This document shows positions 17,616 to 27,149 of a DNA stretch of 64,000 nt, one piece after another. The notes under the pieces were generated by a model. That model had not been told where the DNA came from. It saw nothing but the letters and a program-made list of their open reading frames with translations, and made no database searches. Position 1 is the stretch's first letter. Every line of letters begins with the position of its first letter. Both the position numbers and the translations under genes were made by a program. Source of the DNA: Salinimicrobium sp. TH3 (GTDB taxonomy: Bacteria; Bacteroidota; Bacteroidia; Flavobacteriales; Flavobacteriaceae); NCBI RefSeq assembly GCF_026676115.1, contig NZ_JAPONB010000004.1:1-64000 (forward strand). The letters are read 5' to 3'.

Positions 17616-18329
17616 TTATTCTTCTTCATTGATCAATGCAGCCGTATGGCAGGCCACCACAGCTGCGGTTTCGGTCCTTAGCCTGCTGTTTCCAAGGCTA
17701 ACCGGCTTCCAGCCTGCTTCTAACGCCATTCTGATCTCTTCGGGGGAAAAATCTCCTTCGGGCCCGATTAAAATTGTTGCCGAAATGCCTTTTTTCAGAC
17801 TTCCTGAAAGTAATCTTCTTGGTATGGAATCTTCACAATGAGCAATAAACCTTGCTTCAGGATGATCTTTTTCTATGAAATCCTTAAAACTGATAGGTTC
17901 ATGCAACACCGGAAACCTGGTATGCAGGGACTGCTTTAGAGCACTCTGGATCACTCTTTGAAAGCGTTCAGATTTCACGACTTTACGTTCACTGTGATCA
18001 CAAATAACCGGCGTGATCTCCTGGATCCCAATCTCTGTGGCCTTTTCCAGGAACCACTCATAACGATCGTTCATTTTCGTAGGGGCTACCGCAAGGTGTA
18101 AATGATATGATGCCGGTGCCTCTTTTTCAGTTTTTAAAATGCGGGCGGTACAGTTATTGGCTTCGGCCAGGGTAATTTCTGTTTCGAAGATCCAGCCTTT
18201 CCCATTGGTAAGGTGCAGGCGGTCTCCTTCACGCTTGCGAAGCACCTTCACAATATGTTTGCTCTCCTCCCTGGAAAAGCGAACTTCCTTATGATCTTCA
18301 GTTACTTCAGGATGAAAAAAGAGCTGCAT
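17616..18329 (-). CDS. rsmE: 16S rRNA (uracil-1498-N3)-methyltransferase
   Basis: This enzyme methylates N3 of U1498 in the small-subunit rRNA. An N-terminal PUA-like domain (about 1-70) is followed by the SPOUT domain with LAVAPTKMNDRYEWFLEKATEIG, the motif ILIGPEGDFSPEE, and LGNSRLRTETAAVVA near the end. The 237-aa length is standard. It sits between tsaD (3-base gap) and the DUF4159 gene in a co-directional run. Confidence 0.95.
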   Translation of the reverse strand: MQLFFHPEVTEDHKEVRFSREESKHIVKVLRKREGDRLHLTNGKGWIFETEITLAEANNCTARILKTEKEAPASYHLHLAVAPTKMNDRYEWFLEKATEIGIQEITPVICDHSERKVVKSERFQRVIQSALKQSLHTRFPVLHEPISFKDFIEKDHPEARFIAHCEDSIPRRLLSGSLKKGISATILIGPEGDFSPEEIRMALEAGWKPVSLGNSRLRTETAAVVACHTAALINEEE

Positions 18330-18332
18330 GGA

Positions 18333-19355
18333 TTACATTTTAATTCTTGCTGTGGCGGTCACTCCAAGATCGGCAAAATCTTCAGAAATAAATTTGTAAT
18401 GGCCGGCAATGGCGATCATCGCTGCATTATCTGTAGTATACTCGAATTTTGGAATATAAGTTTTCCAGCCGTATTTAGCCTGTGCTTCCACGAGGGTTTT
18501 CCTGATACCACTGTTGGCCGATACTCCTCCCGCAATGGCAATTTCTTTTATGCCCGTTTGTTTCACTGCTTTTTTTAGTTTATCCATAAGGATATTAATT
18601 ATGGTGTGCTGAATTGAGGCGCAGATATCATTAATGTTTTCTTCAATAAACTTAGGATCTTCCTTTATTTGTTTCTGAATAAAGTAAAGAATAGAGGTTT
18701 TTAAACCGCTGAAGCTAAAGTTCAAACCTTCCACTTTTGGTTTGGGAAAAGGAAAAGCTTTTGGATTACCCTTTTGAGCATTTTTATCTACTAAAGGACC
18801 ACCGGGATAGGGAAGACCAAGGATCTTTGCACTTTTATCAAAAGCTTCTCCCACTGCATCGTCTAGCGTTTCTCCAATTACTTCCATTTTAAAATAGTCT
18901 AAAACTTTTACGATCTGGGTGTGACCCCCGCTTATTGTTAGAGCAAGAAATGGGAACTTTGGTTTTTGAAAATCTTCCTCCTCAATAAAGTGGGCGAGGA
19001 TGTGAGCCTGCATATGGTTAACATCCAAAAGCGGGATATTAAGCCCTAAGGAAAGTGATTTTGCAAAAGAGGTTCCTACCAAAAGAGAACCCATTAAACC
19101 GGGACCCCGTGTAAAAGCAATTGCAGAAAGATCTTCTTTCGTTACTCCGGCCCTGGAAAGAGCTTCATGAATTACGGGTACAATGTTCTGTTGGTGAGCT
19201 CTGGAAGCCAGCTCGGGCACCACCCCCCCATACTTTTGGTGGACCTCTTGAGTCGCCACAACATTAGATAAAATTTTACCATTATGAAGTACTGCGGCAG
19301 CAGTATCATCACAGGATGATTCAATGCCGAGTATGTAAATATTTTGTACTGTCAT
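18333..19355 (-). CDS. tsaD: tRNA N6-threonylcarbamoyladenosine synthase subunit TsaD
   Basis: TsaD transfers the threonylcarbamoyl group to A37 of ANN-decoding tRNAs. It is an ASKHA-fold protein of 340 aa with ILGIESSCDDTAAAVL, the metal-binding His pair in NHMQAHILAHF, LALTISGGHTQI, and the C-terminal IAGGVSANSGIR and TDNAAMIA. It is the first gene of the reverse-strand run and diverges from tamB. Its likely -7 element lies inside the tamB reading frame. Confidence 0.97.
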   Translation of the reverse strand: MTVQNIYILGIESSCDDTAAAVLHNGKILSNVVATQEVHQKYGGVVPELASRAHQQNIVPVIHEALSRAGVTKEDLSAIAFTRGPGLMGSLLVGTSFAKSLSLGLNIPLLDVNHMQAHILAHFIEEEDFQKPKFPFLALTISGGHTQIVKVLDYFKMEVIGETLDDAVGEAFDKSAKILGLPYPGGPLVDKNAQKGNPKAFPFPKPKVEGLNFSFSGLKTSILYFIQKQIKEDPKFIEENINDICASIQHTIINILMDKLKKAVKQTGIKEIAIAGGVSANSGIRKTLVEAQAKYGWKTYIPKFEYTTDNAAMIAIAGHYKFISEDFADLGVTATARIKM

Positions 19356-19376
19356 CCCTAGTATTTAGGCCCGAAA

Positions 19377-22300
19377 ATTGTTAATATTGTTCGCAAAGTT
19401 ATAACTAAAAAAACTATCAGAAAATTCTGGAAAATACTAGGTAAAGCGCTGCTCTCTCTGCTGCTTATTTTCATCATTTTGTTGATAGTATTTTCCATTC
19501 CCTCTGTACAAACTTTTGTCGCACGAAAAATCACAGATTCCCTTAAAGAATCTAAAGATGTGGATATTAGAATAGGACGGATAGGTCTCACATATAGTGG
19601 GAAGCTTAATTTGAAGGATGTCCTGATCCTCGACCACCACCAGGACACTCTTATTTTTTCTGAAAGAATAAAAACTTCGGCTACCAGCTTAAGGAGTATC
19701 TATAATAATAATCCCACCCTGGGAGCTACTACGGCAAGGGAGCTTTCCATGCATATGAAAGTTTATGAAGGGGAGGAGCGGGATAATCTGAATATCTTTC
19801 TGAATAAACTGAAAAGTCAAAAAAAGAAGGAGCCAACTCCTTTTATGCTCAAGGTTGCCAGGCTGGAAGTAGTTGATGGAGATTTTAGCTACACAAATCA
19901 AAATTTAAATACTCCTGAAGTAATCAATTTAGATGATCTAAACATTTTGGCCAGCGATCTCCTGGTTGAAAATTCAGATGTTTATGTAGATATCGAAAGG
20001 CTTTCCGGATTCGAGAACAGGGGAATCCGGGTGGATCATTTAAGTACTAATTTCGGCTATACTTCCGAAGAAATGGTCCTGGAAAATCTCCAGATCGAAA
20101 CTCCCTATTCGAAAATCGATTCGGACATTCGATTTGATATCACCAATGGCTTTGCCGGCTTTATTAATAAGGTGCCTGTTGAAATGACCTTAAGGCCCTC
20201 AACCATTTCAACAAATGACCTGGAACCTTTTTACGACAAATTCGGGAAGGACCAAAAGATCAATATTTCTACCAGTCTCGATGGAATTTTAAATGATTTT
20301 ATGCTGGTCGACCTTAAAATGAACGGACTTGACCGTACCCGTCTTGAAGGAGACCTGCAAATCACAAATTCTTTGTCCTCAATGGAGGGTGAATTTTCGT
20401 TAAATGGCGAGATCACCAATCTTTCCACGAATTATTATGATCTTATTAATCTACTCCCGGGTTTGTTACGGGATAAATTGCCTAAAGAACTAAGGGAGCT
20501 GGGGAACGTTCAGCTTGAGGGAGATATATTTGTTTCAGAAAATTCTTTGTCTACAGATGCTAACCTGTTCTCACAATTGGGAACAGCCACGGTGGACCTG
20601 GAAATGAAAGGCTTTGGGGAAGGTGTGATCACCTCCTATGAAGGTCGCCTGGTGGTAAGGGATTTCAATATTGGGAGGCTGGCCAATGTGCAGGATCTTG
20701 GAACCACTTCCTTAAATGTCACTTTTGACGGGAGAGGTTTTACGACCGAGACTCTTAATACCCAGGTTCAGGGCAGTATTTCAAAGCTCGTGTTCAAAGA
20801 TTACGCCTATAATAACCTCAAATTGCGTGGTATTTTAAAAGCTCCTCTTTTCAATGGAAATGTTATTTCACTGGATCCTAATCTTCGCATGGAATTTAAC
20901 GGGCTCGCGGATTTTTCTGCCGATATCAACGTGTACGATTTTGAAGCCTCGGTTGCCCATGCCGACCTGGCTGCTCTAAATCTGGTTCAACGCGACAGTA
21001 TCTCAAATTTTCAAGGGGATGTAATCATGAACATTGAAGGTACTAACCTTAACAATTTTGAAGGAGAAATCTATCTCCTGAATACTTCTTATAAGAATGA
21101 TAATGATACCTATATGTTCAAGGATCTGGAAATAACTTCAGATTTTGATGGGCCTGTAAGAACTATAGAGGTGCATTCTCCAGATGTTATTAATGGTACC
21201 ATAGAAGGAATATTTGACATTACAGAAGTTCCTGCCCTGGTCGAGAATGCGGTGGGAAGTCTTTATACCAACTATCGCCCCAATAAGATCACTACCGACC
21301 AGTATCTCAATTTTGATTTTGATATTTACAATAAGATCGTAGAAGTCTTTTATCCCGAAATTGCACTGGCGCCCAATACCTTCATCCGCGGAAGTGTGGA
21401 ATCTGATGAATCTGAGTTTCGGTTAGCTTTTCGATCTCCTCAAATAGAAGCTTTCAATAACTTGTTTGAAAAGGTTAATATTCAGGTAGATAACTCGAAC
21501 CCGCTTTTTAATACCTTTATTGAAATTGACAGTGTTGCGACCAGCTTTTATAACATAAAGGATTTCAATCTTATTAACGTTACGCTTAACGATACGCTCT
21601 TTATGCGATCGGAGTTTAAAGGTGGTCCAAAAAGTAATGATGAGTTTAATCTCAATTTGTACCACACCATTAATGAGAATAATAATTCAGTAGTGGGCTT
21701 ACAACCTTCGGACTTAAAATTCAAGGAAAGTGTTTGGCATCTCAATGAGGAGGGAAACAGGTCCAACAGGATAATTTTTTCTAAAGGATTTAATAATGTA
21801 TTAATCGACTCCCTGGTGCTTAGTCATGAAAATGAGGAAATTCGGCTTGCAGGAGTGATGCGGGATTCTACCTATAAGGATTTTCAAATGGAGTTTGATA
21901 ATGTGGACCTGTACAAGATCACCCCCGAAATTTCAAGCCTGGAAATGGGAGGGATAGTAAACGGTTCTCTGAACCTTCTGCAGCAGGATGGTGCTTACTA
22001 CCCTAACACCTCTCTTACTGTAAATGATCTCACTCTTAATGACCAGATGCTGGGAATACTTAATCTGGATGTAATGGGTAACCGGGATCTAAGCCTTTAT
22101 AACGTCAATACTTCCCTTAGAAATGCGGGATTGGAATCACTTTCGGCTATTGGAGAAATCTATGTCGAAGGGGATTCTCCTGAAATTGCACTTGATGTAG
22201 ATCTTAAAAATTTCAACATGGCGGCTTTTAGTCCTTTGGGTAAGGATGTCATTAGTAATATAAGAGGGCTGGTTTCGGGAGAAGCCGATATTTCCGGAGA

Positions 22301-23864
22301 TTACCGAAATCCTGAAATAGAGGGAAGGCTTTTTCTTGATAATGCCGGTTTGTCTGTTCCTTATTTGGAAGTGGATTACGCTTTTGAAGAAGGGGCAGTG
22401 GTGAATTTGACTCAGCAGCAGTTTAATTTTGATGAGATTGGAATTACCGATACCAAATACAACACGAAGGGTATTCTTGATGGCACTATTTCACATACAA
22501 ACTTTAGAGACTGGGTTTTAGGATTGAATGTTTCTACCGATCGGTTGTTGGTGCTGGATACCGAATATGAAGAGGAAGCCCTTTATTATGGAACCGCGTT
22601 CATTGGGGGAAATGCTTCAATTTACGGCCCCACTTCAGAACTTGTAATTGATGTGATAGCAGCCACACGTAGAGGAACGGTTTTCAAAATTCCAATAAGT
22701 GATTCTGAAAGTATTGGAGACAACTCTTTTATCCACTTTTTAAGCCCCGAGGAGAAGGCTGCACGCCTTGCAGGGGAAGAACTGGAATTCCAGGAGGTAA
22801 AAGGGCTGGAGCTTAATTTTGATCTGGATGTCACCAATGATGCTTTGGTTGAACTGGATATTGACGGAAGTATTCTTCGCGGAAGAGGAGCAGGTACTTT
22901 GCTAATTGAGATCAATACCCTGGGGAAATTTAATATGTGGGGTGACTTTATTGCAAACACAGGAGAATACATTTTCAACTATGGGGCGCTTCAAAAACGG
23001 TTTGAAGTAAGACCGGGAGGAAGCATCAACTGGAATGGGAACCCTGCACTTGCCGATCTCAATATAAGCGCTGTTTATGAAGCTCATGCCAACCCTGCGA
23101 TCATCCTGGACAATCCGGGAATTAGCCGAAGAATACCGGTAGAAGTAGTGATCAACCTGGAAGGGGAACTGGTACAACCCGACTTTTCATTTGACCTGGA
23201 ATATCCCAATGTTGCTTCAACGGTACGGTCTGAACTGGAATATAAAATTGAAACCAGTGGTAATAGTGAAGCCCAGGCGTTCTCCCTGTTGGCCCTGGGA
23301 CAGTTTTACACGCCCGACGTATTTGGAGGCAGTGCCGGAAGTGCCATTTTAGGAGGAGTTTTCCAGAGTGCATCTTCAGGGCTGTTCAGCAGTCTGGTGG
23401 GAGACGATGGAGGTGTTTTTGAAGTGGGACTTAATTATGAACAGGGATCCCGAACTCCCGAACAATCAATGGCCGACCGATTTGGAGTCACTCTTTCCAC
23501 GCAGATAAGTGAACGGGTACTTATTAACGGCCAGGTGGGAGTGCCTGTAGGAGGTGTTACCGAAACAGTTATTGTAGGTAACCTGGAGATCGAATTTTTG
23601 TTAAATGAAGAAGGAAATCTGAGAGCTAAAATCTTTAACAGGGAAAACAATATTCAATACCTTGGAGAAGAACTGGGCTTCACCCAGGGAGTTGGGCTGT
23701 CTTACCAGGTAGATTTTGATACTTTTAAAGAACTGTTGAGAAAAGTTGTTGACAAGGAAATCTCGAGCTCAGCCATAAAAGAGGAAGAGGAAGAAGGCCC
23801 GGTTGAGAAAAGGAAAAGTCTTGCACCAGATTATATACGGTTCCCCGGTGCCGACGATCAATAA
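19377..23864 (+). CDS. tamB: Translocation and assembly module protein TamB
   Basis: TamB is an inner-membrane-anchored, periplasm-spanning beta-taco protein linked to outer-membrane protein assembly and phospholipid transport. The C-terminal DUF490/TamB domain is clear (RGAGTLLIEINTLGKFNMWG, FEVRPGGSINWNGNPALADL, ASTVRSELEYKI). The first NTG start, TTG 19479, cuts the membrane anchor in half. The frame is open from 19362, and its translation upstream of 19479 is a basic stretch plus hydrophobic anchor (RKFWKILGKALLSLLLIFII). No ATG, GTG or TTG exists there, so an ATT start at 19377 or 19386 is proposed. The length, about 1490 aa, is normal for Bacteroidetes. Confidence 0.88.
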   Translation: MVNIVRKVITKKTIRKFWKILGKALLSLLLIFIILLIVFSIPSVQTFVARKITDSLKESKDVDIRIGRIGLTYSGKLNLKDVLILDHHQDTLIFSERIKTSATSLRSIYNNNPTLGATTARELSMHMKVYEGEERDNLNIFLNKLKSQKKKEPTPFMLKVARLEVVDGDFSYTNQNLNTPEVINLDDLNILASDLLVENSDVYVDIERLSGFENRGIRVDHLSTNFGYTSEEMVLENLQIETPYSKIDSDIRFDITNGFAGFINKVPVEMTLRPSTISTNDLEPFYDKFGKDQKINISTSLDGILNDFMLVDLKMNGLDRTRLEGDLQITNSLSSMEGEFSLNGEITNLSTNYYDLINLLPGLLRDKLPKELRELGNVQLEGDIFVSENSLSTDANLFSQLGTATVDLEMKGFGEGVITSYEGRLVVRDFNIGRLANVQDLGTTSLNVTFDGRGFTTETLNTQVQGSISKLVFKDYAYNNLKLRGILKAPLFNGNVISLDPNLRMEFNGLADFSADINVYDFEASVAHADLAALNLVQRDSISNFQGDVIMNIEGTNLNNFEGEIYLLNTSYKNDNDTYMFKDLEITSDFDGPVRTIEVHSPDVINGTIEGIFDITEVPALVENAVGSLYTNYRPNKITTDQYLNFDFDIYNKIVEVFYPEIALAPNTFIRGSVESDESEFRLAFRSPQIEAFNNLFEKVNIQVDNSNPLFNTFIEIDSVATSFYNIKDFNLINVTLNDTLFMRSEFKGGPKSNDEFNLNLYHTINENNNSVVGLQPSDLKFKESVWHLNEEGNRSNRIIFSKGFNNVLIDSLVLSHENEEIRLAGVMRDSTYKDFQMEFDNVDLYKITPEISSLEMGGIVNGSLNLLQQDGAYYPNTSLTVNDLTLNDQMLGILNLDVMGNRDLSLYNVNTSLRNAGLESLSAIGEIYVEGDSPEIALDVDLKNFNMAAFSPLGKDVISNIRGLVSGEADISGDYRNPEIEGRLFLDNAGLSVPYLEVDYAFEEGAVVNLTQQQFNFDEIGITDTKYNTKGILDGTISHTNFRDWVLGLNVSTDRLLVLDTEYEEEALYYGTAFIGGNASIYGPTSELVIDVIAATRRGTVFKIPISDSESIGDNSFIHFLSPEEKAARLAGEELEFQEVKGLELNFDLDVTNDALVELDIDGSILRGRGAGTLLIEINTLGKFNMWGDFIANTGEYIFNYGALQKRFEVRPGGSINWNGNPALADLNISAVYEAHANPAIILDNPGISRRIPVEVVINLEGELVQPDFSFDLEYPNVASTVRSELEYKIETSGNSEAQAFSLLALGQFYTPDVFGGSAGSAILGGVFQSASSGLFSSLVGDDGGVFEVGLNYEQGSRTPEQSMADRFGVTLSTQISERVLINGQVGVPVGGVTETVIVGNLEIEFLLNEEGNLRAKIFNRENNIQYLGEELGFTQGVGLSYQVDFDTFKELLRKVVDKEISSSAIKEEEEEGPVEKRKSLAPDYIRFPGADDQ
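19394..19401 (-). promoter_or_regulatory. -7 promoter element (TAACTTTG on the minus strand) for tsaD
   Basis: This is an exact TAnnTTTG match on the minus strand, 39 bases before the tsaD start. It lies within the N-terminal coding region of the divergent tamB gene. Confidence 0.45.
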
Positions 23865-23868
23865 AAGA

Positions 23869-23905
23869 ACAGGGGGCTCAAAAATGCCATTTTTGAGCCC
23901 CCTGT
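23869..23905. terminator. Bidirectional terminator between tamB and ridA
   Basis: An 18-bp perfect inverted repeat (ACAGGGGGCTCAAAAATG and its complement) has one base between the arms. It lies 4 bases after the tamB stop and 31 bases past the ridA stop on the other strand. It serves both converging transcripts. Confidence 0.88.
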
Positions 23906-23936
23906 CATATTCATTTTTTGATCTTTGTTATTTCCT

Positions 23937-24317
23937 TTACTTAACTGCGATCATACTTATTTCCACATTCACAAACTTTGGAAGATTCGCCACCTCCACA
24001 GTTTCCCGTGCCGGGGCTGTCGCTTCATTAAAATATTTTGAGTAAACGGCATTGATCCTGGCGAAATTATTCATGTCACTTATGAAGATCGAGCTCTTCA
24101 CTACATTTTCAAAGTCCATTTCGGCTGCACCCAATATGGCTTTGAGGTTGCGCATTACCTGCTCTGTCTCCTCTTCAATATTTTTCTGTTCCAGTTCCCC
24201 GTTCACGGGATTAATAGCGATCTGTCCCGAAATATACAAAGTGTTTCCGCTTAGAACAGCCTGATTGTAAGCTCCTATTGGTGCCGGAGCATCTTTGGTT
24301 TGAATGATGGTTTTCAT
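23937..24317 (-). CDS. ridA: RidA-family enamine/imine deaminase
   Basis: This is a small (126 aa) trimeric YjgF/YER057c/UK114 enzyme that hydrolyses reactive enamines and imines from PLP enzymes such as threonine dehydratase. It shows the family segments APAPIGAYNQAVLSGNTLYISGQI and PARETVEVANLPKFVNVEISMIAV, with the catalytic Arg in PARE. It lies 12 bases downstream of lptD on the same strand. Confidence 0.95.
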   Translation of the reverse strand: MKTIIQTKDAPAPIGAYNQAVLSGNTLYISGQIAINPVNGELEQKNIEEETEQVMRNLKAILGAAEMDFENVVKSSIFISDMNNFARINAVYSKYFNEATAPARETVEVANLPKFVNVEISMIAVK

Positions 24318-24329
24318 AATTTTTAGCTT

Positions 24330-27023
24330 TTATAAACTTCTGTCTCTTTCTCTCCTTTTTTCATATTTAATATCCCTCAACAAGGAAGACTTGATCCCTA
24401 TAAAGAAATTCCATTGCTTATAAACTCCAAAAGGAGTCCAACTAAAGGTCATTCTCCAGCTTTCAAGATCCCGTGCAAATCGCAACTGGGTATGGGTGAA
24501 ACCGGTATTTACAAAATCATAACCCGAGGAGGCACCAACAGTCCATTTTGGAGAAAATTCCACATCTCCCGAAAACATAAGGGAATGTGAGGAAATCTCA
24601 TTTTGTCTTGCAGTGTTACTGTAGTTCATAGCATAAGCCAGCCTTAGGTTCCACGGTATTTCAAAATTGTACCATAAATTCTCGTTTTCTTCCTCATCGG
24701 GCATATCGGTTTCTTTTTCGTCATAAAAAGTACCGTCGATATCCATGTCTTTTCCAAAAAGATCATCGGGTCTTCCTCCATTTCTGAAGGTTTGATTTTC
24801 AAGCCTGTTGACATTCTCTTTTCCACCCGAAAAATCCTGGCTTGAGAAGGAATATCCAAAACTTACATTGGCATTAGTAAGCCTAAAGAGACTTCCGCCA
24901 TTTTCAATATTTAATTTATCTATACGGCGGTTGGCGTTGTTTAAAGCATATATATCAAGGTTACTTCCAAAATTAATATCCAGTTTGTTCTGTATCACCG
25001 GGATACTTCCGCGTATGCTAATAGGGGAGAGCTTTAAGGAATCTCCTGCAAGATTGTAGGAAGTGCTAATATTAAAGTTGTTTAGCAGTTTTATCTTCCG
25101 TGGTTCGGCATCTACGGAATCTTTCACCTTAGCTTCAAAAGTGTTACTTAACGACAGGCCAATAGAACTGGAAAAGATTTTTCCCGGAGGTCCATAGAGG
25201 GAACCCTGAAATCGAGAATAATCTACAACACGTTCTTCCCGTCCATCTGTCTCGGGGATGACATATTGATCATAATAGTAATCAAATCCCGGATTGATAT
25301 TATAGCTTATAGAGGGACGCATAACGTGCCGTATTGCCTGGTACTTACCATCACCGCCAAAGGTTTTCATCCCATAAATGGTAGTTCCTATACTGGTGTT
25401 GAAGTTGTAGGTACGAAAAGAATCAAAACCACTCACAGTGTCTATAACCTCCCTGCGGGCTTCCTCGTCATAAGATCTCTCAAAAGTTTTGAAAACCCAC
25501 GACTCGGTATAATTTGTCCCTGCACTAACACTTAAGTAGTTGAATAATTTAAAGTTTGTAGTAAGCGGAATAGTATGCTGTGCACCAAAAACTGCATCTT
25601 TAAACATTTCAGGTGTAAAGAAAAGCGAGTCTGTAGTCCGGAATCTGTTCTCACCCCTAAAATTGTATTGGAAATTTATGTTTTCAATAATTCCTTTTTT
25701 TGAACCCACTTTTGGCTCGAAAGGATAAACTCTTGCCATACTGGCCTGCACTGTTGGCAGGGTCATATTTATTTGATTGGTATTGGTGTTCTGGCTGTGT
25801 GTGGCAGTGATGCTTAGGTTTACCTGCGGCTCAATATTGAATGTTTTGGAATAAGAAACCGAAGAAGTTAATGTATTTGTCAACCTGTTCCCGGTGTTCA
25901 TTTGATTGGTAGAGGCCTGGTAATAGTCACTACTACCAAGGTTCACGGCTGCCGAGAACCTTGAAGAAGGATTTGCTTTTGAATCCTGGGAGTGGTTCCA
26001 GCGCAGGTTGTAAATAGTGCCTTCAGAAAAATCGGGAAAACCTCTTTCACTGTTTATTTGCTTTTCATATCTAAAGCTCAGGTTTCCCCTAAATCTATAT
26101 CGTAGGGCATAAGAAGATTCCATTCTTAAGCCATAGCTCCCGTTAGTGTAATAATCTCCCAGCACCGTTAGATCTACATAATCATTAATGGCAAAATAAT
26201 AACCTCCATTTTGCAGGAAGAATCCGCGGTTGTTGTCATCACCGAATGAGGGAATGATAAATCCCGAGGTCTGCTCATCGGTCATTGGGAAATAGCCAAA
26301 CGGAAGACCTAAAGGAGTAGGAACATCGGCAATGTACATATTCACCAGGCCGGAGACTATCTTTTTATCGGGTACTAATTTGATCCTTCTGGCATAAAAA
26401 TAATAATCTGGGTTTTCTTCATTAGGGGAGGTGGTAAACCTCACATTCTTCATGTAATACACTGAGTCATTTTCCCGCTTTGTGATTTGACCGAGCACTT
26501 TAAATTCTCCCTGATCTGTTCGGGAATTGAAGACGAGGGCTTTTTCAGAATCAAAATTGAATCGAATCGAGTCGGGACGCACCACATTTTGGGCCTGTGT
26601 GAAAACCGGTTTTTGAGTGTAAACTCCTGCCGTATCTACAATTCCGTAGGCATACACTTCATTGCGTTCATTGTCGAGAATGATCCTTCCTGCGGTAATG
26701 TTGATATCACCATAGGTCACTTCGGCATTATTATAAAGGTATATCCTGTTTTCCCGCGGACTCAGACGCATGTAGTCTTCTGCAGTATAGACTACTCTAT
26801 CGGCCAGCATTTCCCGTTTTGGTTTTACTGTATCTTGTGGAGTAAGTGTAATTACAGGAATTGGAGCTTCTATTTTTATGGAGTCCTGGATGGGTTGTAC
26901 AGGTTCACGTTCTGCAGGGATGCGGATACCTTCTTTGGTTTTAATTTCCTGTGCTGTGGATTTTGAGGCTAATGAAAGCATAAAAATACAGCAGGAAAGT
27001 ATGTAAAGTATCTTTGTTCGCAA
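24330..27023 (-). CDS. lptD: LPS-assembly protein LptD homologue
   Basis: This is an outer-membrane barrel that inserts lipopolysaccharide into the outer leaflet. A signal peptide (ILYILSCCIFMLSLASKSTAQ) is followed by an OstA/LptA-like beta-jellyroll (about 75-220, EDYMRLSPRENRIYLYNNAE, ITAGRIILDNERNEVYAYG) and a long barrel. The barrel contains LPLGLPFGYFPMTDEQTSGF-like lumen segments and ends FGVYKQWNFFIGIKSSLL plus a charged tail. The 897-aa length matches Bacteroidetes LptD. The start must be TTG at 27023, because the frame meets a stop three codons upstream and no internal ATG keeps the signal peptide. Confidence 0.9.
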   Translation of the reverse strand: MRTKILYILSCCIFMLSLASKSTAQEIKTKEGIRIPAEREPVQPIQDSIKIEAPIPVITLTPQDTVKPKREMLADRVVYTAEDYMRLSPRENRIYLYNNAEVTYGDINITAGRIILDNERNEVYAYGIVDTAGVYTQKPVFTQAQNVVRPDSIRFNFDSEKALVFNSRTDQGEFKVLGQITKRENDSVYYMKNVRFTTSPNEENPDYYFYARRIKLVPDKKIVSGLVNMYIADVPTPLGLPFGYFPMTDEQTSGFIIPSFGDDNNRGFFLQNGGYYFAINDYVDLTVLGDYYTNGSYGLRMESSYALRYRFRGNLSFRYEKQINSERGFPDFSEGTIYNLRWNHSQDSKANPSSRFSAAVNLGSSDYYQASTNQMNTGNRLTNTLTSSVSYSKTFNIEPQVNLSITATHSQNTNTNQINMTLPTVQASMARVYPFEPKVGSKKGIIENINFQYNFRGENRFRTTDSLFFTPEMFKDAVFGAQHTIPLTTNFKLFNYLSVSAGTNYTESWVFKTFERSYDEEARREVIDTVSGFDSFRTYNFNTSIGTTIYGMKTFGGDGKYQAIRHVMRPSISYNINPGFDYYYDQYVIPETDGREERVVDYSRFQGSLYGPPGKIFSSSIGLSLSNTFEAKVKDSVDAEPRKIKLLNNFNISTSYNLAGDSLKLSPISIRGSIPVIQNKLDINFGSNLDIYALNNANRRIDKLNIENGGSLFRLTNANVSFGYSFSSQDFSGGKENVNRLENQTFRNGGRPDDLFGKDMDIDGTFYDEKETDMPDEEENENLWYNFEIPWNLRLAYAMNYSNTARQNEISSHSLMFSGDVEFSPKWTVGASSGYDFVNTGFTHTQLRFARDLESWRMTFSWTPFGVYKQWNFFIGIKSSLLRDIKYEKRRERDRSL

Positions 27024-27043
27024 TGGTAGTTATGCTATTTTTG
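27014..27043 (+). promoter_or_regulatory. Promoter for the amidase gene: TTG-N19-TATTTTTG
   Basis: A -33 TTG at 27014-27016 and an exact -7 TATTTTTG at 27036-27043 with a 19-base spacer fit the Bacteroidetes sigma-A consensus. The -33 part lies within the first codons of the divergent lptD. Confidence 0.6.
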
Positions 27044-27149
27044 TATGGTGTGGCTCGTTTTTTGAAGTCTCAAAATTACATATATTTTTTAAGGTACCTT
27101 TTGAGTTCACTAAAAATAATAAGCACCCCTAATGAACCGTTATTTCCAT

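Noticed and set aside
26487-26966. 159-aa frame antisense to lptD
   Set aside because: It lies inside the conserved LptA-like part of lptD; Cys/Phe/Gly content mirrors the other strand.
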